From Chloranthus sessilifolius (lineage: Eukaryota > Streptophyta > Magnoliopsida > Chloranthales > Chloranthaceae), in contig CM037588.1 in assembly GCA_021018995.1 (NCBI GenBank), positions 81,131,765 to 81,195,764 on the forward strand: 64,000 nucleotides of DNA, given 5' to 3'. Below the pieces are notes generated by a model, which saw only the letters and a list, made by a program, of their open reading frames with translations, was not told the DNA's origin and did no database searches. The position numbers and the translations under genes are program-made. Within the stretch, counting starts at the first letter, position 1; every line of letters starts with the position of its first letter. Below are positions 1-10,810 of the stretch, piece by piece.

Positions 1-1910
1 CCATGCCCACACTCCCTTTTCCTGTGATTGGTACCTTGGAGGACATCACCCCCCATGTCAGCCCCACACCTTCCCCTACCCTTCCCCAATACCCCCATCA
101 TCTTCACAAAACCCTGACAGCCCTCCACTGATCTTATACAAGAAAAAGAAAACCACTGACACAACCTCCACCATGTCCCTACCCCCTCACACAATCCCTT
201 TTATCCCCACTAACACACCTCACATTGACAAAGACACCACTCAAGCCATTGGTACTACATCCCCACTCACATACATAGACCTCCATCTTAACATAACCAC
301 CGGATTCCAAGCCTTTATGGCTACATTCCTTGATACCATGCCCACCCACGACACCCCCCTCCCAGATTCTCCAAATATGTCACCACATCACTCACCAGAA
401 CCCCCATCTCCTCCTTCCACTTTCCATCATGCCCCTTCCTCCCCTTTTCAATCTGTTCCATCTTCTACACAACCTCCACCACCAATCCAGACACACTAAC
501 ACATATCCTCTCCCTCATTCAAGACATTCAATCACAACTGTCCACAACAACACAAACACAGGACCAGATGCAAACAAAAATCACAACCATCAAATCCACA
601 CTTCAAACATTGACAAGCCAACCCATCCCTCAACAATCCCATCAAACCCCACTGGTCCGTTCCCCTTCCAGCCCTGACTCCACAACCCAACCATTCCCTT
701 CCATACCTTTCACCATTCCCTTTATCCATTCCCCAGCACCACCTACTCCTAGTGAGCCTACCTCATTTTCTTTTCCCCCCTTGCCTTCAATCCCACCTCT
801 TATACTACTCCCTCCAACCTTCACTGACAAATCCACCCAAACAGACCCAAAACCTTTTGCCCTCCCCCAACAGATAGACTTAACCAATGAAAAGAACACT
901 TCACCCCCCCAGGAGCAATCATATTTTGCTCATTCAGCTTCTTCTTTTCCTATAGCACCCACCCACTCCTATTACAACTCTCCCTACCTCACCCTCTTCC
1001 ATGCAATGAGAGATAATCCCTACCTTAGGAGGGATGTCCTAAGAGGCATGGCCCAACTTAGGCACTCCATAGAGACACCTTTGCTGCAGCAGATTAGTGA
1101 CTTAGAGATTGCCCACAGAGCTAAATTACTGGGTATTTCACTTGGGTGGGCAAATATTTTGGATGCCTTTGAGAAGGAGAAAAAGAAAGTAGCTTATCAA
1201 TAAATGAATGTGGAGCTCGAAAAGGCAAATACAAATGTGGAGAGGATGAAAGCCAGAATGTTCAAAAAAAGACTCCACAATGCCCAGGAAATCTTCCAAA
1301 TCCACAAGGAAATCCACCACAAGCCCAAATCAAGATAGCCTGTTTGGAAGTTGTATTGACTACTGCCAGAAGTGCAGCTCAGCAAACCGCCCCACTCTCT
1401 CCCCTCATTCCCAAACCTGAGCCTGAACTTACCCATACCCCTGCTGCCCCTCTGTCATCACCTCCTACTGAGCAAACTTATCCTAAACAGAGGAAAGTCA
1501 CTGCTAAGAGAACTGCTTTCACAGCATCCTCTATCAAAATTGGCAAAGAGCCAGCTGCCCAGTCTGAGGAGGCACAACCACATGGCCCGCCAAAAAAAGG
1601 GAAGTCCCCTGTAGTCCCCCCTGAGCAAGAAAAAGGAAAATCCCCTATGATCCCTCCTGAACCCAAGACCAGAAAAATAAGGGTGAGGGCACCAAAAACT
1701 CCAACCATGAAGCAACCACCAGCCCAACCAAAGAAACAAGGTAGCCAAAGAAAAAGGGTCCAACTGGGAATTAAACAAAGTAGAAAAAGAACAAAGCACC
1801 CACAGACAGAACCAAGTCCAAGCTCAGCTCTGAGAACAAAGCTGAACTTAGGAAACATTCACAACAGATGGACGGGGACTGGTTAACAGATTCAGATTCT
1901 GACTCCTCCT
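1..1910 (+). pseudogene. ORF3 (env-position) region of element A, 5' end off window
   Basis: Reading frames rich in Pro, Ser and Thr fill about 170-1200, followed by a Lys/Pro-rich basic tail to about 1890. Near 1010-1060 the motif NPYLRRDVLRG matches NPYIRRDVLKG in ORF3 of element B, which sets the homology. I see no signal peptide or hydrophobic membrane segment, so 'env-like' describes position only. The function of this ORF in Athila elements is not established. Broken in a few places. Confidence 0.65.
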
Positions 1911-3594
1911 AAACTAGATTGTAGTTAGGCTTTTCTTTCCTTTGCACTTCTTTTCTTGTACTTGTAATTTCAATTGTACATTTCTCTCTAAGATAATAGA
2001 ATATATTTTTTTTATATTGCTTTGTGTATATTGTTTGTGTATGTTTAATTTATTTTTATTTTTTTCATGACTATTACCCTGCACTTTTTGACCTTTGAAC
2101 AAGTGAGGACACTGCTCCTCATGGTTTGAGGGTGTGGCAGGGTAGGCCTGCCAATAGAATAGTTAACTTTAGTGCAGTAGTGGTGCTATAATTGAGATGA
2201 ATAAAGTCAATTTCCACCTAACTTGCTGCGATGAGGAAATTTGTGGGAAATTAAAAATTTGTGCAGACATTTCAAAAATGAAAATTTTAAAATCTTAGCA
2301 CCACCATGAAGATAACATCAGAAATTTTAAATCAGTACCTAGTAAATCTAAGAGGAGAGAAAAAAGTGAAAATACACTCCATGAGTTAAAAAGAGGACCA
2401 TATCTAGTGAGATTTAGTCCCATCAATTTCTTTTGAAGAGTGTTTTTGGTAGTTTTTCTGCTCTAAGATTTGATTGACTCAACACTTTGTCACTAGAAGT
2501 TAGGCACCTCCAAATCAAAACTAATCGACAACACTCATGACACTAAGGAGATGATGTAAGGCCTTCATTTGGACAGTTTGAGCTTAAAATATCCTACCCA
2601 TTAAAACTACCCTTTTGCTTACACTCTTTGAGCCTTGAAAATCCTATTTTTCTTCAACAAACATCAGAGTATGAGCACCTTAACCTCATGACCTGATTCA
2701 ACCTGACCCTCACTTTGAGAATTCAGAAAGTAAAGGAGATGCAGTTGAAGGTAGTGAGAGGGGTTCAACATTTGGTGGAAGGAGAGGAAGAGCAAATTGT
2801 AAATAGCAGTGTAGCAGTGGTATATATGTGGCAATTCATCCAAAAAAAATAAAATTAATAAATAAATAAAATTAATATAAAGAGAAAAAGAAAGATAAGT
2901 CCAAAGAAGTCCTTCATATGAAAAATTGAAAAGAAGAGAAGAAGTTGGCCACTTTTAGTCTGAAAAATATCAAGAAAGATGAAGTTGTGTTGAATTGAAG
3001 GATGTGAAGTCATGAATCACCTCCTTACCTTACTGATTTCTCAAAAGTTTGAATCCATTTCTACCCCCTTCATTCTTTATAAACCTCACCCATAAGCCTC
3101 ATTACAACCCCTTGTAAAGACCTTGTTGATCCTAAGTGAAATAAGTTGTCAGGTGGAGATGAGGGAATGCCTAATCTATGGTGAAAAGTCATGAGGATGT
3201 CAGAAATTAGAAGCTTTAGCTATGCTCATGCTTCCAGGCCCATTTGGGGTCTATAACTGCTCTTGGGCTGCTTTAAATGTGAACACTCCAAGATATTCAT
3301 TGTTGAGAGATAGCCCTGGTGAGAATTGGGTTTGACTTGTAACTTCATTGAGGTTGTATCCAACCTGATTTTCAAATTTAAGGTAAGATTGGTACTGATA
3401 TGTGCACATTGAATTTCTAATGTAAAATGATAGTGGAAATGCAAGCACATGCAAAAAAATTTTAAGTTTTAAATAGCCTGCATTACTGCTACAATTTCCT
3501 CTGAATTCTAAAGAGATGTGGATTGATGCTTTATTCATTGAAATTTGTTTTGTCATTGACTGCACCACTTTTAACTATTTTAATAATGAAGTTT
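1911..3594 (+). other. 3' noncoding region of element A
   Basis: No coding signal. Two short blocks are shared with the corresponding regions of B and E: GATGTAAGGCCT followed by TTTGGACAGTTTGA near 2550-2580, and a TATGCTCATGCTT block with AACTGCTCTTG near 3215-3270. Conserved noncoding blocks in decayed elements suggest cis-acting roles in the RNA or in DNA synthesis (inference). Confidence 0.6.
2123..2134 (+). other. internal polypurine-tract-like motif, element A
   Basis: GGTTTGAGGGTG followed by TG closely resembles the true tract at 3765-3779. It lies about 1.65 kb upstream of the LTR, just after ORF3. Equivalent motifs occur at 27687-27701 (B) and 58755-58769 (E). Confidence 0.45.
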
Positions 3595-3764
3595 GTGGGT
3601 ATCTTCACTGAAAACCCTCAGGAGACTTCACTCCTCAACTAGGGATCACCTAGGGGTTTAAAAGGCTTGGTACATATGCTAAATGTACCCGTGATCCCTA
3701 CGAAAGTGGCATTTAATTAAGGTGTAGATGTTTAGTTAAAGTTTTGCTAAGGGAATAGCAAAGA
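3595..3764 (+). promoter_or_regulatory. conserved pre-LTR block with stem-loop, element A
   Basis: A block of about 170 bp is conserved in A, B, E and G. It contains ACTGAAAACCCTCAGGAGAC and ACTAGGGATCACCTAGG, then a hairpin at 3669-3689: stem GGTACAT / ATGTACC around loop ATGCTAA. An outer arm pair TAGGGATCAC / GTGATCCCTA (about 3641-3700) encloses the hairpin. Compensatory changes in B support a real RNA or DNA fold. Confidence 0.6.
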
Positions 3765-3779
3765 TTTGGTTTGGGGGTG
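3765..3779 (+). other. polypurine tract, element A
   Basis: TTTGGTTTGGGGGTG lies immediately before the LTR start TGTTAAGACC. Plus-strand DNA synthesis primes at this position in LTR retrotransposons. Confidence 0.7.
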
Positions 3780-3931
3780 TGTTAAGACCTGAAAAGTACC
3801 ACTTTTCATCCCTTAACTTAACCTCTGTTAGACCCTTAGGTATTTAATAAATGTGTGTTAAGACCTGAAAAGTACCACTTTTCACCCCTTAACTTAACCT
3901 CTGTTAGACCCTTAGGCATTTAATAAATGTG
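3780..3931 (+). repeat. 76-bp tandem duplication at the LTR A start
   Basis: TGTTAAGACC occurs at 3780, 3856 and 3932. The first two begin near-identical 76-bp units; the third continues into unique LTR sequence. The start of the LTR is therefore duplicated in tandem. Confidence 0.85.
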
Positions 3932-4189
3932 TGTTAAGACCATTTTGTAGGTAATAAGCAGCAGCTGCAGACAAGGCCCTAACCCTGCTAAGAAGTCTAC
4001 TTTTGCACCAGAACTCTAAGCAACTAGTAACCCATTCACAGTGGAAAGAAACACCAAGGTAGAACACACCTGGATGTACCCATTGAACACTCAAGTGGGC
4101 CTCAGAAGTTCCTCAGAAGAAAGGAAGTTGGACCCAGACAGAGAACTTGGCTGCAGCATAGGCAAAGCACAGTAGCAACAAGTTAAGAA

Positions 4190-4760
4190 ATGAGTCTCGC
4201 ATAGATGTCGCAAGGTTCAAGTGATTCAGAGAAAAGTCTTTCGCGCAGTTGTTGCGAGTTTCTCAAGGCAACACACCAATTGCTCACGTTGTTCTCGCAT
4301 AGATGAATGACAGAAGGGCTCTAGAAGCAGACTTTGCACAGTTCTCGCGAGGCTCACTTGTAAGTGCTCGCGTAGTCTCACGCAGCTCAAGAGAGGAGCA
4401 TTTAATCCTCGCTCAATTCGCTCAGACAAGTTGAGGAGAGAGCTCCAGGCACTTCTGCACGCAGGTGTCACCCAGTGGCCGTGGGATGCAGATCTTCTGG
4501 GGACTGCTCGCGCAATCCAGAGGCCGATGTAATTGCTTCTTTGCAGGGATCCCCACGAGATTCACTAAGGAATGAACTGCACGCGTGATTCCCACGCCAC
4601 TCAAATGGAAAGTGCAATCTCGCGATGACCAGAGCATTCTCGCGATGACCAAACTATCTATCCCGTAACTGCAGGAGCTTCAAGTCGATTTGATCCTACG
4701 ACGACCACTCTATCATGCGACAAGACCTGGAAACCGTTGCTACCTAGCGAGGCTTGGGAT
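4190..4760 (+). repeat. CGCG/TCGCGA motif array in U3 of LTR A
   Basis: Many short copies of CTCGCG, TCGCGA and close variants are scattered upstream of the TATA box, most clearly in 4190-4670. Similar arrays of differing motif sequence sit at the same place in the other LTRs here. Confidence 0.65.
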
Positions 4761-4937
4761 CTTAACTTTCCCCCACTTCTGTAGGGGCAGTCTGATAACT
4801 TTCAGCAACTAGGGCACGCACTCTAATACTCTAATCTCTGTGCACATGCCCCGAGGCATCCAAGGAACAGAAATGGGCCATGTTTACATCATTAAAATTA
4901 GGGTTTTCCTAATCCAAATGCTCTCACAACTGACTGC

Positions 4938-4945
4938 TATATAAG
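4938..4945 (+). promoter_or_regulatory. TATA box of LTR A
   Basis: TATATAAG follows the motif array and precedes the conserved transcribed part of the LTR. Predicted from sequence and position. Confidence 0.5.
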
Positions 4946-5280
4946 CCTAAGCCTAGTTTATGTTTAGGAGGGCAGGTGAGGACTGAATTCCTCCTATCTT
5001 CTTGAATCGGCTGTAAAGTTCCAGTAGGCTAAGGTTAGGGTTTAGGCAGCATCTTTTTCCTTTTTTTCTTCTCTCCATAGCCCAGCACTTGCTGGATATG
5101 TCTTTGTATGTCTATTTGGAATAGTTTTAATGAAGTTTTATAATAGGATGTTATACATGTATGGGATTGGTGTTTGAGGGTTGTTCTGTACAAGGCTGCT
5201 GCCTTGAGATTCTCCATTGCTAAGTTGTATTGTAAGCAATGGAGGAGTATTTTTAAGGGTTTACTCAGATCCAAGTGACC

Positions 5281-6140
5281 TGTGTGTCCAGGCTAGTGCA
5301 CATATGCAGGCCTATGCCCCACCACAAGATCCACTAAATCTGAATCCCCATGGGAGCCTGAGCTGGTAGCCATATGAACATGGTGGTGGCAGTGACCTAC
5401 TTATTCTGTCTCAGACCTCTGTGAGGAGGGTAGCCTCTGTGGATAATCTGTGGCTATTTAAGTGGACAGGTTATAGCCCTAGGGTGAGGCCAATCCACAG
5501 ATCTAAGACAGATTCTTCTTCTCTGCACTTGTGCTTATAGCCATGTGAGAGATTGTGAAGAGACAGACTCCCCTGTATGTGTATAGACCCACCATCAGAT
5601 GACAGATCTGATCCGGCTGTGAATATTGCAGGCTTGTGACTGGATCACTGCTGTCTCTCTAAAGCAATGAACAGCTAGATCTAAAGCTAGTACTCGAAGT
5701 CTTGCCGGTCCTGTGTGTCCAGGCTAGTGCACATATGCAGGCCTATGCCCCACACATAGAACTTTAGAGGTTGAGGTTCCTATGGATTCTTGAGCTGGTA
5801 GCCTGGATGAAGTAGTGCCTACAATGATAAACATGTTCTGACCCATCTATGGACTATGGTTCCCCTATTGGATAATCTGTGACCATTTGAGTGGACAAGT
5901 TATAGCCATAAGGGATTGGATCATGGCACAAGGGTGAGTTGGATCCTTTCTCCTCTGTGGTGATAATATAGCCATTGGACAGGACTTCTATAGTAGTAGA
6001 TCTAAGTCTGAGTTATAAAACCCATCAGATCTGTACCTAATAGCTTACTTCTCACCCTTTTTATGCTTATTTTCTCACACTCCATCATTCTTCTCAACCA
6101 TTTCTATAGTTTATGCATTAGGTTATCATAGGATTTAAAC
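5281..6140 (+). repeat. ~431-bp tandem duplication in the R/U5 part of LTR A
   Basis: GTCCAGGCTAGTGCACATAT recurs 431 bp apart (units from 5281 and 5712). Each unit contains a copy of the R/U5 stem-loop (5443-5474 and 5872-5903). The copies are clearly diverged, and E has the same duplication, so it predates the split of A and E. Confidence 0.75.
5443..5474 (+). promoter_or_regulatory. R/U5 stem-loop, LTR A, first copy
   Basis: Arms ATAATCTGT and ACAGGTTAT flank a ~14-nt spacer ending AAGTGG; pairing includes a G-T wobble. A second copy is at 5872-5903. The same fold with different paired bases occurs in LTRs B, C, D, E and F. Confidence 0.55.
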
Positions 6141-6348
6141 AATAGTGACCTTAAATCCCCTTCCATTTAGGATTGCCAGATCTGTAGTAAGATCTGGAGG
6201 GCATACTAAAGATGGCTCCCTTGGAGCTTTAGACCATATTTTCCTGTGGGACAAACTCTTACTTATTAAAACTTGCTACAACAGGCCCTGTATCTTGCAG
6301 GTCTTGATTTCTTTCAGATGTGCTAAATCCATCTTTGTTTTCTTGCAG

Positions 6349-6951
6349 CTCTCACAGGAGAACTTCGCGAGGTGACAAATTATTCTTTATGCATATGGAT
6401 TCGCTATGTTCTTCGTGCGGCTGCTTTAAGGCTCGATCTCTGTGAGAGCTTTGCGAGCACAAATTCTGAGGGTTTTAAGATGCAAGATCTTTGCGATGTC
6501 TTTACTGCTCTCCTCTTGACTGTGCATCCCATTTGCACGAGGGCAGCTTCCACTACATCCTTAGCTTCGCGAGGGAGCTCCTCACCTCTATGAGATGATC
6601 CTCACCTCTACGAGATGATTCTTTTGATCCTCTAATGCCTTGCACTTGCTGCTATTGCTACTTCCTCCATTCTCTACTAACTTCTTTTATCTGTTAAACT
6701 TTTGGTCAATGATGACCAACAAATGTGTCATCATGGTGAGCACTACCAAGGTGTTCCATTAGGCTTTGGCTCAGCAATCATCTTTTCATGTTTTCTTTCT
6801 CTTCTTTGGACCAATAGGCAGGGATTTTGTATTAAGCTGCACAGTTTGTTTCTAACTACAAAACACACTTAAAAAATGATTATTAATGAGCTTTAAGGTC
6901 TAGCAAAGGCTAGGTTAAGAGGTGAAAAGTGGTACTTTTCAGTGAATAACA
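6349..6951 (-). mobile_element. LTR fragment I (Athila-type), inverted and truncated
   Basis: Read on the minus strand, it starts at 6951 with TGTTATTCACTGAAAAGTACC and continues CACTTTTCACCTCTTAACC, the hallmark start of the A/E-type LTRs. It then enters a U3 region with GCGAG motifs and stops at the junction with LTR A. Only the first ~600 bp of an LTR is present. To the right lies an unrelated chromovirus fragment. Confidence 0.65.
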
Positions 6952-7971
6952 GTCTTTCCGAAAGAATTACCTGAACTTCCTCTTGACTGAGATGTAGAGT
7001 TCTATATTGATATCACACCTGATACCTTATCGATTGTGAAAGTCTCGTACTGAATGGCATCAGCAGAACTAAAGGAATTAGATATTCAATTACGGGAATT
7101 TTTGAATAAGGGATTTATTCGACGTAGTGAGTCACCATGGTGAGCACTGATCTTATTCGTAAAGAAGAAAGATGGCTCGATGAGACTTTGTATTAACTAC
7201 TAACAATTAAATAATGTGACCAGGAAGAATCGATACCCTCTTCCTCATATCGATGACCAATTCGACAAGTTACAAGGTGCCACTTATTTTTTGAAGATAG
7301 ATCTCAATTCCGAATACCACCAGTTTAAAGTCAGAGTAGAATATACTCTGAAGACTACTTTTGGGATAAGGCATGGATACTACGAGTTCCTTACTATGCC
7401 TTTTCAGCTTACGAATGCATCCACCGTGTTTATGGACTTATTGAACCACATATTCAAAGAGTTTCTCAACAAGTTCATCATCATATTTATTCTCGCATAA
7501 AAGAAACTTATAAGGACACATTTGTATTGTGCTACAGACTCTTTGTGAGCACAGGTTGTACGCGAAATTGAGCAAGTGTGAATTTTGGCTTGAGAAGGTA
7601 TCTTTCTTGGGTCACATGATTGCGGCCCATGGATTTATATGGACCCATTGAAGATTAAAGTTTTTGCAAAGTGGCAAGCACCGAGCAATTTCACAGAGGT
7701 GAGAAGTTTTCTCAGTTTAGTTGGATATTACAACAAATTTATGGATGGATTCTCTCGTTTAGGACTCCCACTCACTATTCTAACCCGTAAGAACAACAAA
7801 TTCGTGTGGATAGATCAATGTGAGTAGAATTTTAATTTATTGAAGCAGAAGCTCACAACATCTCCCATACACACTTTACCTTCTAGACCTGGTGATTATG
7901 AATTTTACATGGATGCCTCGCACAAGGTACTTGGCTATCTGTTGAAATAATGTAAGAGAGCCCTTACCTAA
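6952..7971 (+). pseudogene. chromovirus-type Ty3/Gypsy pol fragment (RT to start of RNase H)
   Basis: Translations contain RYPLPHIDDQFDKLQGA, FLKIDLNSEYHQ and YYEFLTMPFQL, a chromovirus-like reverse transcriptase distinct from the Athila type elsewhere in the window. Further right is a connection region (SFLSLVGYYNKFM) and the beginning of RNase H near 7900. No gag, integrase or own LTR is attached. Broken in several places; probably old. Confidence 0.8.
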
Positions 7972-8400
7972 TGTAGACACCCAAATTTGTCCTAAGGCAT
8001 GATCGAGACATACTTCGAGAAAGGCGTACCCCCAAGCTTTCAAAATACTTTCCCAAACCCTTAGGAATCATTCCAAAACCCTTAGGAATCATCCCAAGCC
8101 CTTAGGAATAAACCTGAACCCTTAAAAACCTTCTCGGACCCTTAGGAAGCCCAATCGAAATAGTGGATAGAAAGAGGAATGCCAAATTTTATATAGACAT
8201 TTGTAGGGGATAAGGCCAATACCATTGAAAAACCAAGGATCCCAGGTTTCCAACGATCCAAGAATCACGTGATTCCGAGTTGTACACCAAAAGTTATGGC
8301 GATTTGAAAATTACGAAAATGTGTAGGAAATAACACATGCGTACATATTATGTATGCATGAGCAATTTTTTGCAGAATTTGGCCAATTTAATTGCGAATA
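7972..8400 (+). mobile_element. candidate LTR scrap of unknown family
   Basis: The segment starts TGTAGACACCCAAATTTGTC, which looks like a plant LTR start, directly after the chromovirus fragment. At about 8045-8150 a short unit (CCCTTAGGAATCAT and variants) is repeated about four times. I cannot find the other end or a target duplication, so family and extent are uncertain. Confidence 0.3.
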
Positions 8401-9736
8401 GTTGGCTTCAATTTTACTGAATAGAAGTAAAGAAATGGAGCTAAAGCTGAGAGTTGTAGATTCTCAGATTTTGGTGTATTATAGGATTCATTTGCTTCTT
8501 TGTCTGCATGGTGTTAATGCAGCAGATATGATTGCAGAGAGTTGATTGTTATCTTCTAAAAAATCATATTTAAGTGTCTTGAGGAGCTGTTTCAGCTCCA
8601 GCTTTGGGGGGCTAATCACAGATGGGAGCTTTGTCTTCTTAACATGATTTTTCAAAGGATGCATTACCGACCTCCAACTCTACACTTGAGGAACAGTTTA
8701 GGGAGTTTGGATGATCCAAACCTCACCATGAACTTCATCAGTCATAGCATCTTCACAGTTCATGAGATATATAACATGATATATATATATACTACGGTAA
8801 CAACAACAATATTATATTACTAGCAACAGCAGTATATATACTGCGGCAACAACAGACGATAAATCTACTTATATATATATATATATATACTGCTGATCCA
8901 AAAATAAAGCATAAGAACACAATGGAAATAGAATTGAAGTTGTGTGCCTTTTCAGAGAGTAGGGGTGAGAAGGAGGGCTATATTCTTGTTTTAAACATTG
9001 CTCCACTACTCATTCTAAGAGTTTCACTGTATACTCTTTAGGTTAGTACTACAATATATTATTAAATTGCATCATCGCAAAGTTGAACCCTATAGACACA
9101 AGTGCTGCCCTGCTACTGAAGATTGACCCGAGTGTTTCCCTGCTAATAAAATTGGGTTAGCTTATAGTCAATCAACAAAATATATCATTTTAATATGACC
9201 TGAATTGAAAATTGGATGTGCTGAAGTACATTTTGAATTAGTTGACCGAGTCTAGTGTCACAATGTCATACTTACGATACTAGTTGATTGAATTAAATTG
9301 GTCTTGGTGGAATTATAATAGCAAAAATTGGTACTAAAAGGGAGAGCAGGTTTGGACACAGGAGCATGAGTAGACATTTGCTAGAAGATTTCTACTAAAT
9401 AATGGTTCTCACAAAACAAAAACACAATTCATTTCCAAAGCCTCTGCTCATTCAATTTGGTAGTCAATTTTAAATACACCTGTACCTATTCCACTTCGTA
9501 AAAAACAAGCTCTTATATTGTAACAGGATACCAATCTAATGTGGAAATAGAGGTTAAGGAATGCTATATCACAACTCTGAAAAATAGATCCTTCTTTCAA
9601 TGTTTAAAAAGTTCTGTAATAAACTTGAAAATAATCCAAGTCAAATCTGGAAGTGATTCAAAGAGGTTTTACTGCAATCTAGATTAATCACATATTCATG
9701 GAGGATTATCAAAGCCTAAATAGCTAGGAAACTAAA
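8401..9736. other. AT-rich stretch without recognised genes
   Basis: No coding signal or recognised element. It contains TA microsatellites near 8780-8795 and 8865-8888. A ~30-bp segment at 8635-8665 (ACATGATTTTTCAAAGGATG core) recurs in diverged form at 10064-10094. Confidence 0.4.
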
Positions 9737-9775
9737 GCAACCCCAAATAGATGGGACAAGGTGATGATGATAATC
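9737..9775 (+). mobile_element. RTE-type LINE 3' tail
   Basis: ACCCCAAATAGATGGGACAA followed by GGTGATGATGATAAT matches the typical 3' terminus of plant RTE LINEs (CCCCAAAT..GGGAC and a short GAT/GTT-type repeat tail). No LINE coding sequence is upstream, so this is a strongly 5'-truncated insertion or a dependent SINE. Confidence 0.55.
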
Positions 9776-10162
9776 ACAATTAGGAAGCTACCAAATAACC
9801 AAGGCAGTTTAAGGTGTGAGACTCATCTAGTCATCATCTACACACACACAGAATTTGTTGGGACAGTCACTGGATCTGTCTAAGCCTAGCCATAGAGCCC
9901 ATACCGGGTTAAAATTGATTACGAGTTCTTTTATCTACAATTTTTCTATTATTTATTTATTTTTCATTTATGATTTTTAAGGAACAGAAAAAAAAACCTA
10001 AAGAATACTATCAACCACTCAATAATGCAGCAAATATGATCTTTCAATGGATGGATGCATTGCCTTCTTAACTTGATCTTTCAAAGGATGCATCAACAGT
10101 ATATATATACATCAATAGCATAATTTAATTAACATCAGCAGTATATATATACCTGTTTGCAG
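9776..10162. other. unassigned AT-rich sequence
   Basis: Nothing coding is seen. It ends in TATATATATACCTGTTTGCAG, which would serve as a 3' splice site for the following exon-like block. Confidence 0.4.
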
Positions 10163-10371
10163 CCCCTTTTGTTGTGACCAAGATTCCCACAAATCTTTCA
10201 TCTCATCCTCATTCTTTTCTTCAACAATTTGGAGGGGTCATCAAGTTCCCTTCTCCTGGCCTTCCTCCCACTCCTCTTTTCGACGTCGGGAGGCAACAGA
10301 ACAAGAATATCTTTCACTGGCCGGAGGGCTATCCCGCTGATAGGGCCGAGGCAATGAGCATATGTTATGAG
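10163..10371 (+). pseudogene. exon-like block of an unidentified host gene
   Basis: An open frame of about 69 codons is bounded by a plausible acceptor (CTGTTTGCAG) and a strong donor (GAG|GTAGGTCTC). It ends in phase 0. The peptide includes PFVVTKIPTNLSSHPHSFLQ and HWPEGYPADRAEAMSICYE, which has normal protein-like composition and no likeness to gag-pol. I do not recognise the family. No neighbouring exons were found; LTR F lies ~150 bp downstream, so this may be a stranded exon of a broken gene or one captured by a transposon. Confidence 0.35.
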
Positions 10372-10810
10372 GTAGGTCTCTTTGTTGTAGCAGTTGTGAA
10401 CATGTACGAGTGGTTCTCCCTTAATGAAATTTATAGTTGCAGTGGCATGGGTACACGAGATCGCTGATAGATCCCACCTTCTCCAACCACACGACTTCAT
10501 CTGTAAATCAATTTGATATTGTCCCACAGGGAGTAGTGATCTAAACCTATTAGGTGTATAGTAGACCTCCAGATCTGGCTACAGATATGGTAATTCTAAG
10601 GAGAATGAGAGCTTTTCGGGTGTCACTAGATCTAATTAATCTATAAAACAGAAATCTAGAACTAAATCTAAAAGATTGAGGAAGATGGATGGTAAAGTAA
10701 ATATAAAATGGGAAGAAATAGACTGCTAGGGCCTGGTTTTTATTGCAAAACAGATCAAGAGCTGGGGATTTGCAGCAATCCTTCATTTGGCTACAAGCAC
10801 AAATGCAAGG

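Larger units (their letters stand above)
1..6348 (+). mobile_element. Athila-type LTR retrotransposon A, 3' part
   Basis: Only the 3' end of this element is in the window: the ORF3 (env-position) tail, the 3' noncoding region, the polypurine tract and most of the 3' LTR. Assignment to Athila rests on shared blocks with complete element B (ORF3 motif NPYLRRDVLRG, pre-LTR stem-loop, polypurine tract). Its LTR is most like that of element E (same CGCG motif array, same ~430-bp internal duplication), so A and E are one subfamily in opposite orientations. The LTR is cut short on the right where it meets inverted fragment I. Broken; no age estimate because only one LTR is visible. Confidence 0.85.
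3780..6348 (+). mobile_element. 3' LTR of element A, right end missing
   Basis: It starts TGTTAAGACCTG directly after the polypurine tract. Inside are a 76-bp duplication at the start, a CGCG motif array (4190-4760), a TATA box (4938-4945), a ~431-bp internal duplication, and the AAACTTGCTACAA block near 6270 that marks the last part of these LTRs. Similarity to the E LTR fades at about 6348, before the expected terminal CA, where inverted fragment I begins. Confidence 0.75.

Noticed and set aside
1458-1858. Long minus-strand frames opposite ORF3 of A
   Set aside because: Shadows caused by the biased Pro/Lys codons on the plus strand.
7216-7500. Possible host reverse-transcriptase-like gene
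   Set aside because: Motifs are those of a chromovirus pol and the surroundings are decayed; it is an element fragment.
8776-8890. AT-rich replication origin or matrix attachment site
   Set aside because: Simple TA microsatellites only; nothing specific supports such a role.
10198-10527. 109-codon minus-strand frame overlapping the exon-like block
   Set aside because: Composition (Arg/Lys-rich end) looks like a shadow; the plus-strand frame has splice signals and more natural protein sequence.
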